Assembly: GCA_041920465.1 (NCBI GenBank)
Contig: JBHGXW010000062.1
Coordinates: 1-64,000 of the forward strand
Reading direction: 5' to 3'
Origin: Brevibacillus_H sp041920465
GTDB lineage: Bacteria; Bacillota; Bacilli; Brevibacillales; Brevibacillaceae
Length of the DNA stretch: 64,000 nt
The translations under genes were made by a program, and so were the position numbers. Position 1 is the stretch's first letter. Each line of letters begins with the position of its first letter. This document shows positions 50,414 to 59,300 of this stretch, piece after piece. The notes below the pieces were generated by a model. That model saw only the letters and a program-made list of their open reading frames with translations, did not search any database and had not been told where the DNA came from.

Positions 50414-50462
50414 GAAATCCCGCCCGGCGCAGCGTTAGCTGTAGTCGGGCGGGATTTTTTTA
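50414..50462 (+). terminator. Terminator of aroA, also a minimal repeat B
   Basis: AAATCCCGCCCGGC faces GTCGGGCGGGATTT, then a T run. The right side, GCGTTAGCTGTAGTCGGGCG, resembles the end of the repeat B copy at 280-300. Confidence 0.8.
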
Positions 50463-50469
50463 AATGTTA

Positions 50470-50511
50470 GAAAGTTTAACCGCTTTAAATTATTAAATCA
50501 GTTAAACTTTC
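50470..50511. repeat. Hairpin C, copy 3
   Basis: GAAAGTTTAACCGCTTT faces AAATCAGTTAAACTTTC around AAATTATT. Confidence 0.75.
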
Positions 50512-50730
50512 TTTCCTTTTGTTCAGCAGAAGAAAAACTTCGTCCACTCACAGCTCCTTTTAAGCGAAACAAAGCGCAGGGAGCGAAAGAAGGAAAAGAG
50601 TCGGCATTCATTACACCATTGACAGGACAAGTGGTTTTCTCATCGACTCCCTTCTGAAGTGAGCGGAGCGGACGGAAGACGCTGCAAGCGATCTTAAATA
50701 GAGCGAAGAGGGACGAAGTCTTTTTTTACT
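50512..50730. repeat. Repeat A, divergent full copy
   Basis: AAAAACTTCGTCC (50534-50545) faces GGGACGAAGTCTTTTTTT (50710-50727). The inner AGAGTCGG and TCGACTCCCTTCTGAAGTGA segments match the 59022 copy while the rest has diverged. Pairing ends are kept although sequence is not. It fills the aroA-ccpA gap. Confidence 0.7.
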
Positions 50731-50871
50731 GATAAAAGAATTGTTCAAAACATTTTCACGCTTTAACGAAGAAAACGATTGCATCTCTTTACCGCATATC
50801 GTATTATATGTGCTAGTAAATTATGAAAATGAGAATGAAAACCAAAATATGGATGAAAGTGAGTGGATTTC

Positions 50872-51882
50872 ATGCCAATTACAATCTATGATGTCGCACG
50901 TGAAGCAGGCGTATCGATGGCTACTGTTTCCCGGGTCGTCAACGGAAATCCGAATGTCAAACCGACCACAAGGAAAAAAGTATTGGCGGCTATTGAGCGT
51001 CTTGGCTACCGCCCCAATGCCGTGGCACGAGGCCTTGCAAGCAAGAAGACAACGACGGTGGGTGTGATTATCCCTGACATCTCCAGCTTGTTCTTTTCTG
51101 AGTTGGCACGCGGTATTGAGGATATTGCGACGATGTACAAGTACAATATTATTCTTTGTAACTCCGACCAGCGCTTGGAGAAAGAGCTGCAGCTGATTAA
51201 CACGCTTTTGGAAAAACAGGTGGACGGGCTGTTGTTCATGGGCAGCGAAGTGAAGGAGGATCATCTACAGGCACTTTCAACTTCATCCGTCCCTGTCGTT
51301 CTGGCTGCCACAAGAGACGCGGACAATGTGCTGCCATCGGTAACGATTGATCACTTCCAAGCAGCTTACGATGCCACGAAGTTCCTGATTGACGAGGGAC
51401 ATACCCGAATCGCCATGATAACCGGACCGCTTACAGATCCTTTGGGCGGCCTGCTGCGTTTTGAAGGCTACAAACAGGCGCTTTCCGATGCAGGTATCCC
51501 ATTTAACGAAGAACTGATGGCAAGCGGAAACTACTGGTACGAGTCCGGGCTTTCCATAATGAATCAATTCTTGAAACTTGACCAACCTCCAACGGCCGTG
51601 TTTGCAGCGAGTGACGAAATGGCAATCGGTGCCATTCACGCTGTGCAGGATGCGGGGCTTCGCGTGCCTGATGATATTGAGGTTGTTGGTTACGACAATG
51701 TCCGGCTTGCCGAGATGGTTCGCCCACGGCTTACTTCGGTGGTACAGCCTATGTACGATATTGGGGCGGTAGCGATGCGCCTTCTTACGAAATACATGAA
51801 TAACGAACACGTGGAAGAGCATGTTGTACTGTTGCCTCACCGAATTGAATTCAGACAAAGTACCAAATCACAAGGCAAGTAA
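50872..51882 (+). CDS. ccpA: Catabolite control protein A
   Basis: A LacI-family master regulator of carbon catabolite control that binds cre sites together with HPr-Ser-P. The N-terminal helix-turn-helix and hinge (ITIYDVAREAGVSMATVSRV, then KVLAAIERLGYRPNAVARGLA) are nearly identical to Bacillus CcpA, as are ELARGIEDIATMYKYNIILC and YDIGAVAMRLLTKYMN. ATG 50872 was chosen; its ribosome binding site is weak. It sits downstream of aroA and next to the acu genes, the classical Bacillus arrangement. Confidence 0.95.
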   Translation: MPITIYDVAREAGVSMATVSRVVNGNPNVKPTTRKKVLAAIERLGYRPNAVARGLASKKTTTVGVIIPDISSLFFSELARGIEDIATMYKYNIILCNSDQRLEKELQLINTLLEKQVDGLLFMGSEVKEDHLQALSTSSVPVVLAATRDADNVLPSVTIDHFQAAYDATKFLIDEGHTRIAMITGPLTDPLGGLLRFEGYKQALSDAGIPFNEELMASGNYWYESGLSIMNQFLKLDQPPTAVFAASDEMAIGAIHAVQDAGLRVPDDIEVVGYDNVRLAEMVRPRLTSVVQPMYDIGAVAMRLLTKYMNNEHVEEHVVLLPHRIEFRQSTKSQGK

Positions 51883-51911
51883 ACAGAAGAGGTTTAACAG
51901 GAGGATCAGGC

Positions 51912-52835
51912 ATGCGAATAGGAATTATTGGTGCGATGGATGAAGAAATCGCGTTGTATTTAGAGGGAATGGGGAATCCCGAAACAACCGTTAAAGCGGG
52001 CATTACCTACTACGAAGGAGAATTGGAAGGAAAAACGGTTGTCCTTTGCAAATCGGGAGTAGGCAAGGTCAATGCAAGTGTTTGTACCCAGATTCTGATT
52101 GATCAATTTAAAGTGGATCAAGTAATTTTCACCGGAGTGGCGGGAGCTGTGCATCCGGAACTGAACATCGGGGATATTGTCGTTTCCACGGATTGCGTTC
52201 AGCATGATATTGATGTGACACCGCTCGGTTTTGAACCGGGACAAATTCCTTTTACCGACAAGTGGGTTTGGGAAGCAGACAAGAAACTGCAGCAGCTTGC
52301 GATAGACGCTGGACAATCAATCAGCGGAGGAGTGCGGGTGGTAAGCGGACGCATCCTCTCCGGGGATCAATTTGTAGCTGACCGTGAAAAGGTGCAATGG
52401 TTTTACCAACAGTTTGGCGCGGCCTGCACGGAGATGGAAGGGGCGGCAGTAGGACAAGTTTGCTCGATGAACGGAATTCCGTTCGTCGTGGTTCGTTCCA
52501 TGTCGGACAAAGCGGATGGTTCAGCCCATGTCAACTTCGTGGAGTTCACCAAACTTGCTTCCCACCGTTCCTATGAGATGGTTACAAGAATGCTGAAGAA
52601 ACTGTCTCCTGAAGTAATCGTTTACTCTACCAAAGGCTGCATCGAATGCGATATGGTGAAGAAGCTTCTAGCCGAAAAATCCATTTCCTTCGAGGTACGG
52701 GATGTCATGGAGAAACGCGAGTACCAGGAAGAAGTTGAGCGTTTCGGATTTATGGGGGTTCCGGTCACTGTCGTTGGAGATAAGGCGGTTAAAGGCTACC
52801 AGCCGGAAGAACTGCTTCGCTTGCTCGAAGGGTAA
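51912..52835 (+). CDS. mtnN: MTA/SAH nucleosidase fused to a glutaredoxin-like domain
   Basis: Residues 1-230 are 5'-methylthioadenosine/S-adenosylhomocysteine nucleosidase: IGAMDEEIALY, the GVAGAVHPELNIGDIVVS turn, CTEMEGAAVGQVC and RSMSDKADGSA, which carry the catalytic Glu and Asp. Residues 234-307 form a NrdH/glutaredoxin-like domain with CIEC (243-246), the cis-proline loop MGVPVTVVG and YQPEELLRLL. The chain is continuous in one frame. It links sulfur salvage to thiol redox control. GGAGG lies 7 bases before the ATG. It follows ccpA by 29 bases. Confidence 0.9.
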   Translation: MRIGIIGAMDEEIALYLEGMGNPETTVKAGITYYEGELEGKTVVLCKSGVGKVNASVCTQILIDQFKVDQVIFTGVAGAVHPELNIGDIVVSTDCVQHDIDVTPLGFEPGQIPFTDKWVWEADKKLQQLAIDAGQSISGGVRVVSGRILSGDQFVADREKVQWFYQQFGAACTEMEGAAVGQVCSMNGIPFVVVRSMSDKADGSAHVNFVEFTKLASHRSYEMVTRMLKKLSPEVIVYSTKGCIECDMVKKLLAEKSISFEVRDVMEKREYQEEVERFGFMGVPVTVVGDKAVKGYQPEELLRLLEG

Positions 52836-52851
52836 AGGAAAATAGGAAAAA

Positions 52852-52885
52852 GAGGCGGCACGGTATTTATACCGTGCCGTTTTTT
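52852..52885. terminator. Bidirectional terminator
   Basis: GGCACGGTAT pairs with ATACCGTGCC, then six Ts. It lies between the nucleosidase fusion and acuC. Confidence 0.88.
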
Positions 52886-52894
52886 GAAGGTATC

Positions 52895-54049
52895 TTATCC
52901 TTGTGGTACATACATCATGGCGCGTTCCAGCGTAATCTTGTTTTTCTCGGTAATTTCCACTCTGCGCGGGATGGGCGGGAACGGAGTCACGTTGTCAAAC
53001 AGATGAGTAGGGAGTGGAAGAGGGCTTTCATTTTTCCAGAGGTTGAGCCATTCTTCCGGCAACGGCTGATCGGAAAGCGGTTGATCAGTCATTTCGCTCC
53101 ATAAAAGCGTCCATGCACGAGGCACGACCCGCCAAATATCGTATCCTCCGCCGCCAACTGCAATCCAGCGGCCATCGCAATACTCGTGGGCAAGCTGATG
53201 GGCCAGCCTTGGGATCGCTTGATAGATTTGCATGGTGCAGGAGAGATGTGTAAGCGGGTCATAGGCATGGGCGTCACAGCCGTTTTGGGTCAGAATAACA
53301 TCTGGCTTGAAGCCGCGAATCACCCGGGGCAGCAGGTCATGGTAGATAGACAGAAATGACTCATCTTCTGTAAACGCTTCCAAAGGAATATTCACAGAGT
53401 AGCCGTAACCGTGTCCTTCACCACGTTCCGTAAAGTTTCCCGTACCAGGAAACAAATATTTTCCTGTTTCATGAATCGAAATAGTAAGAACATTAGGGTC
53501 ATCGTAAAATGCCCACTGCACTCCGTCTCCATGATGGGCATCCGTGTCAATATACAGCACTTTTACATCCCAGAATTTACGTAAATAAGCGATGGCAACG
53601 GAACAATCGTTATAGATGCAAAAGCCGGATGCCCGGCCACGGAACGCATGATGCAACCCGCCGGCGGGATTAAACGCGTGATCTGCTTCCTTGTTCATGA
53701 CCAGATCAACTGCTTGAAGCGTTCCACCGACGATGAGTGAAGATGCCTCATGCATTTTGGGAAAAATCGGTACATCTTCCGTACCCAGTCCGAAACTGGC
53801 CGCATGAGGAAGTTCAACTTCACTGTGTCCTTGAGATCGAACGGTATCAATAAAGCGGGGGTCATGCACGAGTGCAAGTTCCTCATCTGTTGCATACCTG
53901 GGTTGAACAATCTGCTCGTCAGACAAGAGCCCTAAAGTCCGCATCAAATCGTGAGTCAAGATCAGACGGCGTTGGTTAAAAGGATGATCCGCATGAAAGT
54001 AGTAAGTCGTATATTCAGCAGAATAGATCAATTTCGAGCTGCGACTCAA
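52895..54049 (-). CDS. acuC: Acetoin utilisation protein AcuC, class I deacetylase
   Basis: A zinc-dependent lysine deacetylase, 384 residues. DTDAHHGDGVQWAFY and the earlier LHHAFRGRASGFCIYND hold the metal and catalytic residues. In Bacillus AcuC deacetylates acetyl-CoA synthetase, reversing AcuA. The start is TTG 54047-54049, overlapping the acuB stop (TTGA) with GGGGG upstream, so it is translationally coupled. Last gene of the acuABC operon. Confidence 0.93.
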   Translation of the reverse strand: MSRSSKLIYSAEYTTYYFHADHPFNQRRLILTHDLMRTLGLLSDEQIVQPRYATDEELALVHDPRFIDTVRSQGHSEVELPHAASFGLGTEDVPIFPKMHEASSLIVGGTLQAVDLVMNKEADHAFNPAGGLHHAFRGRASGFCIYNDCSVAIAYLRKFWDVKVLYIDTDAHHGDGVQWAFYDDPNVLTISIHETGKYLFPGTGNFTERGEGHGYGYSVNIPLEAFTEDESFLSIYHDLLPRVIRGFKPDVILTQNGCDAHAYDPLTHLSCTMQIYQAIPRLAHQLAHEYCDGRWIAVGGGGYDIWRVVPRAWTLLWSEMTDQPLSDQPLPEEWLNLWKNESPLPLPTHLFDNVTPFPPIPRRVEITEKNKITLERAMMYVPQG

Positions 54050-54690
54050 GGACGAATTCCCCCTTTTATGGGGTCACTAACCAAAAATCCTTTCTCTTCA
54101 AGTAATTCGATCAGATGTCTTGGATCAATAGTCGTGACGCGATATACGAGCTTCTTCTTGCCAGGGTTCGGACTAGGATAAATAATGACGCTGATCACGT
54201 TTACATGTGCTTCCTTAAACACCTGACTTACATCCGCCAGCATGCCGGCTACATCGTCCACTTCCACTTCGATATGAGAGCTTGGCTTATTAACCCCAAA
54301 CAGCTCAACCAATCGATACAAAATGTCCGACTCGGTGACGATGCCGACCAATCGGTCTGCTTCCACTACGGGCAATGATCCTACTTTGTACTCGTAGACG
54401 GTATTAGCGGCATCCTCAATAAAATCAAGCGGGTGGGCGGTAATCACATCTCTGTGCATAATCTCGCTGATCGGGGATTGCAGCACCAAGTCATCATCAT
54501 CGTGTTCACAAAGGCAGGAGGGGAGCGCATCACGCATGTCGCGGTCGGAGACGATCCCGACTAGCTTATCATTTTCGACTACCGGAAGATGGCGAATCCG
54601 GTTGCTGCGTAAAAGAGATAAAGCCTCTTGAATAGTGGTCGAAGGCGCAGCCGTAACGACCCGTCTTCTCATGATATCTTCAACACGCAT
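54046..54690 (-). CDS. acuB: AcuB, CBS-ACT protein
   Basis: 214 residues. Two CBS domains (about 1-60 and 75-130; MRRRVVTAAPSTTIQEALSLL and DVITAHPLDFIEDAANTVYEY) are followed by an ACT domain (about 140-205). It is a probable adenine-nucleotide sensor of the acetoin/acetate operon; its exact role is unsettled even in Bacillus. Middle gene of acuABC. Confidence 0.92.
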   Translation of the reverse strand: MRVEDIMRRRVVTAAPSTTIQEALSLLRSNRIRHLPVVENDKLVGIVSDRDMRDALPSCLCEHDDDDLVLQSPISEIMHRDVITAHPLDFIEDAANTVYEYKVGSLPVVEADRLVGIVTESDILYRLVELFGVNKPSSHIEVEVDDVAGMLADVSQVFKEAHVNVISVIIYPSPNPGKKKLVYRVTTIDPRHLIELLEEKGFLVSDPIKGGIRP

Positions 54691-54710
54691 ACGAACAATG
54701 CCTCCCTTGG

Positions 54711-55349
54711 CTAGTATAAGAATCGATTTTGGAAACGCATGCCGTCAAAGGCGAGCACACTTTCTTGCCCGACCCGTTTGCCGATCCGCGCCATTAAACA
54801 GTTCGCCGGATGGGAGCAAATTTCCGGATCGTCCGTTGCCATCCACACCATTCCTACGGTCATCATCAGTTTCTCCATGGCTTTGCGGTACTCCCATACG
54901 TCAAGCCCGGTTCCTTTTAAATCCCAGTGCCAATAGTATTCCGTTGTAATAACAATATAATCTTCCATCGCATCATCCATAAAAGCAACCCGCAGCATCT
55001 CTTTGCCGACACCGCTTGCCCTGATTTTGGCGCTTACTTCAATTGCTCCTAATTCCAAGAGGTCTTCCAGTTTGGCTTGTGACCAGCGTTCCAATGGGTC
55101 AGGGTGGAGGAATGTAACATAGCCAAGCACCAGATCATCTTCGCGGGCAACAATGATCCTTCCTTCAGGCAGACCGGCAATTTCGACAAGAGCCTTGTGC
55201 TGTTCTTCCGGGACACGAAAAGCTTTTAAGCCTTCATCAAATCGCATGGCAGCCAATTTATCCGGCTCAACTGGGCCTTCGATCGTTAAATTGCGTCCGT
55301 TTGCTACCATGGTTTTGGAAAAAAACCGTTTGGTGTGAATCATTAACAC
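54711..55349 (-). CDS. acuA: AcuA, GNAT protein acetyltransferase
   Basis: A GNAT-fold acetyltransferase of 212 residues; in Bacillus it acetylates and inactivates acetyl-CoA synthetase. The acetyl-CoA binding region is around IVAREDDLVLGYVTF and KIRASGVGKEMLRVAF. GTG 55347-55349 was taken because GGAGGTG lies 5-6 bases upstream; ATG 55343 is the alternative. First gene of the operon. A TATAAT (55389-55384, minus strand) in front may be its -10 box. Confidence 0.9.
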   Translation of the reverse strand: MLMIHTKRFFSKTMVANGRNLTIEGPVEPDKLAAMRFDEGLKAFRVPEEQHKALVEIAGLPEGRIIVAREDDLVLGYVTFLHPDPLERWSQAKLEDLLELGAIEVSAKIRASGVGKEMLRVAFMDDAMEDYIVITTEYYWHWDLKGTGLDVWEYRKAMEKLMMTVGMVWMATDDPEICSHPANCLMARIGKRVGQESVLAFDGMRFQNRFLY

Positions 55350-55458
55350 TGACCCACCTCCGTTTCCGATTATTGTTTTGTAATATTATACCGTAATTAT
55401 GTTGTGCGGTACTTCCTGAACGGGAAGGTTCATGAAGCTGTCAATTATCTGCAGCAAA

Positions 55459-55478
55459 GGAGATGGATGCCCATCTCC
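55459..55478 (-). terminator. Weak terminator of the PBP gene
   Basis: GGAGATGG pairs with CCATCTCC, 8 bases past the stop; T content on the minus strand is low. Confidence 0.45.
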
Positions 55479-55485
55479 ATTTGTT

Positions 55486-58400
55486 TTATTCCGCTTGGTC
55501 GACGCTTACATTGGCCGAGTGCGGCGATTCACCGTAGCTGTTGACTGCGGTAATGTAGTACCAGCCTTTAGGCTTGCTGGTTTTGTGCGTATAGCTTGTG
55601 CCTGCAACGGTATCCAAAAGCGTAAATCCGTTGACTGGATCAGCGGCGAAGTAAATATTGTACAGCATCACTTGTTCATTATCAGGATTAGCCTTCCATT
55701 TCAGTTTCATGCCGTTTGACGTTTTCGTAATGGTGACTCCCTCCGGTGCAGTCGGGCTGCTAACTTGTGCGTCTGGCTCTGATGAAGCGGAGCCGTTCTG
55801 ATCCGAGCGGGAAGAGTCATTCGGATTTGATATATCCGTTTGACCCGGGATTTGTGACGTATCCACAGGTGATTGCCACTCGATGCCGGAGGTAGTGGAG
55901 ACGATCGGTGAAGCTCCTGATTCATTTCCAGCAATATCAACAGATGTGACGTAGTATCCGGCTTGTCCTTTTGGCGTATCGGTGAAGGTCGTAATGCTCG
56001 GATCTTTTACGGTTGCCACTTTGCTGAACTGGCCGTCTGCTCCCGCGCGGTAGATCCGATAACCCAACAAGTCTGCTTCACCGCCGGAAGTCCAGGTAAG
56101 TGTCACCTGATTATTGTTTTTGCTTAGCTTCAAATTGCGGGGAGCGGCAGGGGTACCGCTCACATCTGCACGCGGATCTTCCTTATCCGGCAAGCGCTGA
56201 TCCCAGTCTGCCGGACGGGTTCCTGCCTTATTGTTTTTACTGGTGATTTCTTCCGGCTTCAAGAGAAGCGGATCAGGGCTTTTGAAGAAAATGCCTTCCG
56301 AGACGAAATCATCAGGAGTCCCCGCCTTAGCCAGATAGCGGAAACTGTTGTATTCCACCACTCGAGCTTTTTGATGGGTATCGTCTTTTTTGGTCGGTAT
56401 GAATTCTTTGTTGAACAGGTCCGTGATCAAATGGCCGGCTTCCTTCGACAAATCACTGGGCAATAAACCGGATTTGCTGTCAACCGTATAGCTGACGATT
56501 CCATTCGGCTTGTCAAAGGTGGCGTTGGCCGGAGACAATGCTGGCTCCAGCTTCAGCACCTGTTTCATCACCTTGCCCCAAATTTCCATCGGCCGCGTCT
56601 TGGTCGAAAGCGGGTGCGGTTCGTCATACCCGGTCCATACACCCATGGAGAGTTCAGGCGTGTACCCGACAAACCATAGGTCGTTGGAACTGTTGGTTGT
56701 ACCTGTTTTACCGGCAACATCTATACTGCGCGGCACGTATTTTCGAATGGTCGTACCTGTCCCCGAATTGACGACAGTCCGCATCATATCGGTAATCAGG
56801 TAGGCCGTTTGCTCGCTAAATACCGGCTGCGGCTGAACCTGATGCTGGTAAACCACTTTGCCGTTGCTGTCCTCGATTCGTTCGATCAGATAGGCATCGA
56901 TAAAACTGCCGTGGTTGGCAAAAGTGGCATATGCGTTTGTTATCTCTTCAGCGGTTAATCCGTACGTCAAACCGCCGATAACCCCTGTGGCGGCATAATT
57001 GTCTTCCTCTTTGAGGGTGGTAACCCCCATCTTTTTCACGTATTCCAGCGCGGTCGGGATACCTACCTTCAAGTAGGTTTTTATTGCCGGAATGTTCCAG
57101 GACATGCGAAGCGCTTCCCGTGCACTAATCATTCCATGAAATTTGTTGTCCCAGTTAAGCGGCAGGTGAGACCCTTTTTCCCCGTCGGGCAGCAGCAGCG
57201 GCGAGTCGTCGATCGGAGAAGCAGGCTGCAAGAGTCCCAACTCAAATGCGGGAGCATAGGCAGCAAGCGGCTTCATGGCAGATCCGGGCTGTCGGGGAAC
57301 GGTCGCGTGGTTGGTTTGTTCCACGGTAAAGTCACGGCCGCCGATCATTCCGAGAATAGCCCCAGTCTTATTGTGAATCAAGATGCCGCCTACTTCCTCC
57401 AAGGCGTTCTCGATTCTTTCTGTTTTGCCGTTAGCCCTGCGGATGGTATAGGAGATGTTCTTTCCGAAGTTTTTCGGATCGGAAGCTACCTCTTGCATGA
57501 TCCGGTCCACATCTTTGTTGATGGTGGTGTAAATATGATAACCATTGCGCAAAATCTGGCGCCTTTTGTCCTCGACCAGTTGGCGGTATTCGTTGTGGCC
57601 GATTGTCGCCTTGTCGCGCCCCTCTTGTGCCAACTGCTGATCCAACAAGGCTTCGGCAGCTCGCTCTTCAATCTCCATCATCAGGTAAGGGTGTTCTGCG
57701 TAAGCCCGTTTTTCCGGTTTGGCCAAATCCGCTCTCAGATCGGCGTTAAGCGCAGCGTTATACTGATCCTGGCTGATGTACATGTTTTCCAGCATCCGGT
57801 CGAGAACCATTTTTTGCCGTTCTTTCCCCCGGAGATAGCCCTCCTGAGAAAACGGGGAGTAGGCTCCCGGGTTCTGGATCAGCCCGGCAATATAGGAGGA
57901 TTCCGCTAAGTTGAGATCCTTCGCGTCTTTATTAAAAATTCCCTTGGCCGCAGCCTGCACCCCGTAGATATTGGACCCGTTGGCGTTCTTGCCGAGATAA
58001 ATCTCGTTCATGTACGCCTCCAAAATTTGATCCTTGGAAAACATGCGTTCAATCCGAAGCGCGTAGAAGATTTCTTTTGCTTTGCGCTTATGGCTTACTT
58101 CAGGAGAGAGAATGGTGTTCTTGATTAATTGTTGCGTTAGGGTGCTTCCCCCCGTAACAATCGGCTGATGCGTCAACTCCTGCAAAGCGCCGCGCAGTGT
58201 CGACTGAAAGACAATTCCGTTATGCTCGTAGAAATACTTGTCCTCCGTCGCAATAATCGCGTTGATCAAATATTGGGAAACCTCGCTTTTTTTCACCAGA
58301 CGGCGGTCTTCCTCGGCGCGAAGTTGTCCAATTAACGTCCCATCGTTGTAGTAAGCGAAACCGGTCAGATAATTGCTGAATATCTTGGTGGATATTTCGT

Positions 58401-58590
58401 CATAGCTGCGAACAGGCTCGTCCTTTACGAGAGCGGCAATATAGCCGGTTACTGCCCCTCCTGCCAACAGCACTCCCATAAAACCGAAAAGCAGCAGGAG
58501 CTGGAGTACGGTCAGGACGATATGCTTTTTGCCTCGGCGCCGATTCTTCCGTTTGGCTGATTTTTCGGCTGAGGTAAACTGATTCTCCAT
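55486..58590 (-). CDS. Class A penicillin-binding protein with fibronectin type III tail
   Basis: A bifunctional peptidoglycan synthase, 1034 residues. A basic cytoplasmic tail and one membrane segment (about 24-50) lead to the glycosyltransferase (about 90-270; ATEDKYFYEHNGI with the catalytic Glu, GGSTLTQQLIKN, RKAKEIFYALRIE). The transpeptidase (about 370-690) has GSAMKPL (SxxK), SWN and GKTGTTN. Residues about 800-895 and 940-1034 are fibronectin type III modules (PRNLKLSKNNNQVTLTWTSG; WYYITAVNSYGESPHS) joined by a Ser/Pro-rich linker. Involved in wall growth outside the membrane. Confidence 0.93.
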   Translation of the reverse strand: MENQFTSAEKSAKRKNRRRGKKHIVLTVLQLLLLFGFMGVLLAGGAVTGYIAALVKDEPVRSYDEISTKIFSNYLTGFAYYNDGTLIGQLRAEEDRRLVKKSEVSQYLINAIIATEDKYFYEHNGIVFQSTLRGALQELTHQPIVTGGSTLTQQLIKNTILSPEVSHKRKAKEIFYALRIERMFSKDQILEAYMNEIYLGKNANGSNIYGVQAAAKGIFNKDAKDLNLAESSYIAGLIQNPGAYSPFSQEGYLRGKERQKMVLDRMLENMYISQDQYNAALNADLRADLAKPEKRAYAEHPYLMMEIEERAAEALLDQQLAQEGRDKATIGHNEYRQLVEDKRRQILRNGYHIYTTINKDVDRIMQEVASDPKNFGKNISYTIRRANGKTERIENALEEVGGILIHNKTGAILGMIGGRDFTVEQTNHATVPRQPGSAMKPLAAYAPAFELGLLQPASPIDDSPLLLPDGEKGSHLPLNWDNKFHGMISAREALRMSWNIPAIKTYLKVGIPTALEYVKKMGVTTLKEEDNYAATGVIGGLTYGLTAEEITNAYATFANHGSFIDAYLIERIEDSNGKVVYQHQVQPQPVFSEQTAYLITDMMRTVVNSGTGTTIRKYVPRSIDVAGKTGTTNSSNDLWFVGYTPELSMGVWTGYDEPHPLSTKTRPMEIWGKVMKQVLKLEPALSPANATFDKPNGIVSYTVDSKSGLLPSDLSKEAGHLITDLFNKEFIPTKKDDTHQKARVVEYNSFRYLAKAGTPDDFVSEGIFFKSPDPLLLKPEEITSKNNKAGTRPADWDQRLPDKEDPRADVSGTPAAPRNLKLSKNNNQVTLTWTSGGEADLLGYRIYRAGADGQFSKVATVKDPSITTFTDTPKGQAGYYVTSVDIAGNESGASPIVSTTSGIEWQSPVDTSQIPGQTDISNPNDSSRSDQNGSASSEPDAQVSSPTAPEGVTITKTSNGMKLKWKANPDNEQVMLYNIYFAADPVNGFTLLDTVAGTSYTHKTSKPKGWYYITAVNSYGESPHSANVSVDQAE

Positions 58591-58680
58591 ATATGTACGT
58601 CCCCCTTAGAATATCACACCAATTATACCATAAGGTCTCAGCAGACGGTACAAAATCCGGACAATGGCAGCCTTCCGATG

Positions 58681-58710
58681 TTGACAATCTGTGCCTTCTT
58701 ATGATAAGTA
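58681..58710 (+). promoter_or_regulatory. Promoter of the T-box/tyrS unit
   Basis: TTGACA (58681-58686) with TAAGTA 18 bases downstream (58705-58710). The -35 is consensus, the -10 is poor. Confidence 0.5.
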
Positions 58711-58716
58711 TTGTGT

Positions 58717-58969
58717 TATATGTACAAATAGAGAACAGTGCGAAGAAGGACTTTTCAGTAGCATGGAACAGCGCTTGTTTAGAGAACTGGTGGATGGTGC
58801 AAACCAGTAGCCTGCCCATTGCGAATTACACGTCTGGAGCATGTCGGCTCTCGGAAGCCGGACGGTGAAGAGCCGTTATCTTTTTCAAGAGGGGGAAGAA
58901 AAAGTTTTTCTTCCAACTAGGGTGGTACCGCGAGCAAGTCTCGTCCCTATGTGGGGCGGGGCTTTTTTG
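58717..58969 (+). promoter_or_regulatory. T-box riboswitch of tyrS
   Basis: Stem I contains AGAGAACTGGTGGATGGTGC; a TAC triplet in GAATTACACGTCTGGAGC fits the tyrosine specifier. The T-box itself, AGGGTGGTACCGCG, is at 58919-58932. The terminator is GTCTCGTCCC/GGGGCGGGGC with TTTTTT (58938-58968). Uncharged tRNA-Tyr would permit read-through to tyrS, 332 bases downstream. Confidence 0.93.
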
Positions 58970-58978
58970 TATTAATAG

Positions 58979-59019
58979 GAAAGTTTAACCGGTTTCATTA
59001 TGAAAGTGGTTAAACTTTC
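58979..59019. repeat. Hairpin C, copy 4
   Basis: GAAAGTTTAACCGGTTTC faces GAAAGTGGTTAAACTTTC around ATTAT. It lies 10 bases after the T-box terminator. Confidence 0.8.
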
Positions 59020-59021
59020 AT

Positions 59022-59258
59022 CCATCGGTTATGAAAAGGAAAGAGCTTCGTCCCATTGCGTGTTCCTTGTGAAGGCAAGGCAAAGTGAAGAGAGTGGAGG
59101 AAGGAATCAGAGTCGTCAGATGAGAAGCTCCTTTGGAAAGCTTCTGTACCCCTGAAAGGGGCGCGAAGCGTTTGGCGACTCCCTTCCGTAATGAACGGTA
59201 CGGACAGCTCTTCATCTCTGAATGCCTTCACGGGACCAAAAGGGACGAAGTCTTTTCT
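59022..59258. repeat. Repeat A, best full copy, inside the tyrS leader
   Basis: Ends GAAAGAGCTTCGTCCC (59039-59054) and GGGACGAAGTCTTTTC (59242-59257); inner pairs GTGAAGGCA/TGCCTTCAC (59069-59077 with 59223-59231) and GAGTCG/CGACTC (59110-59115 with 59176-59181). It occupies the space between the T-box terminator and the tyrS ribosome binding site, so it must be part of the tyrS mRNA. Confidence 0.85.
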
Positions 59259-59300
59259 CAGTATTTAGCAGTTTTCTAATCAAAGGAGAGAGTTGTATCC

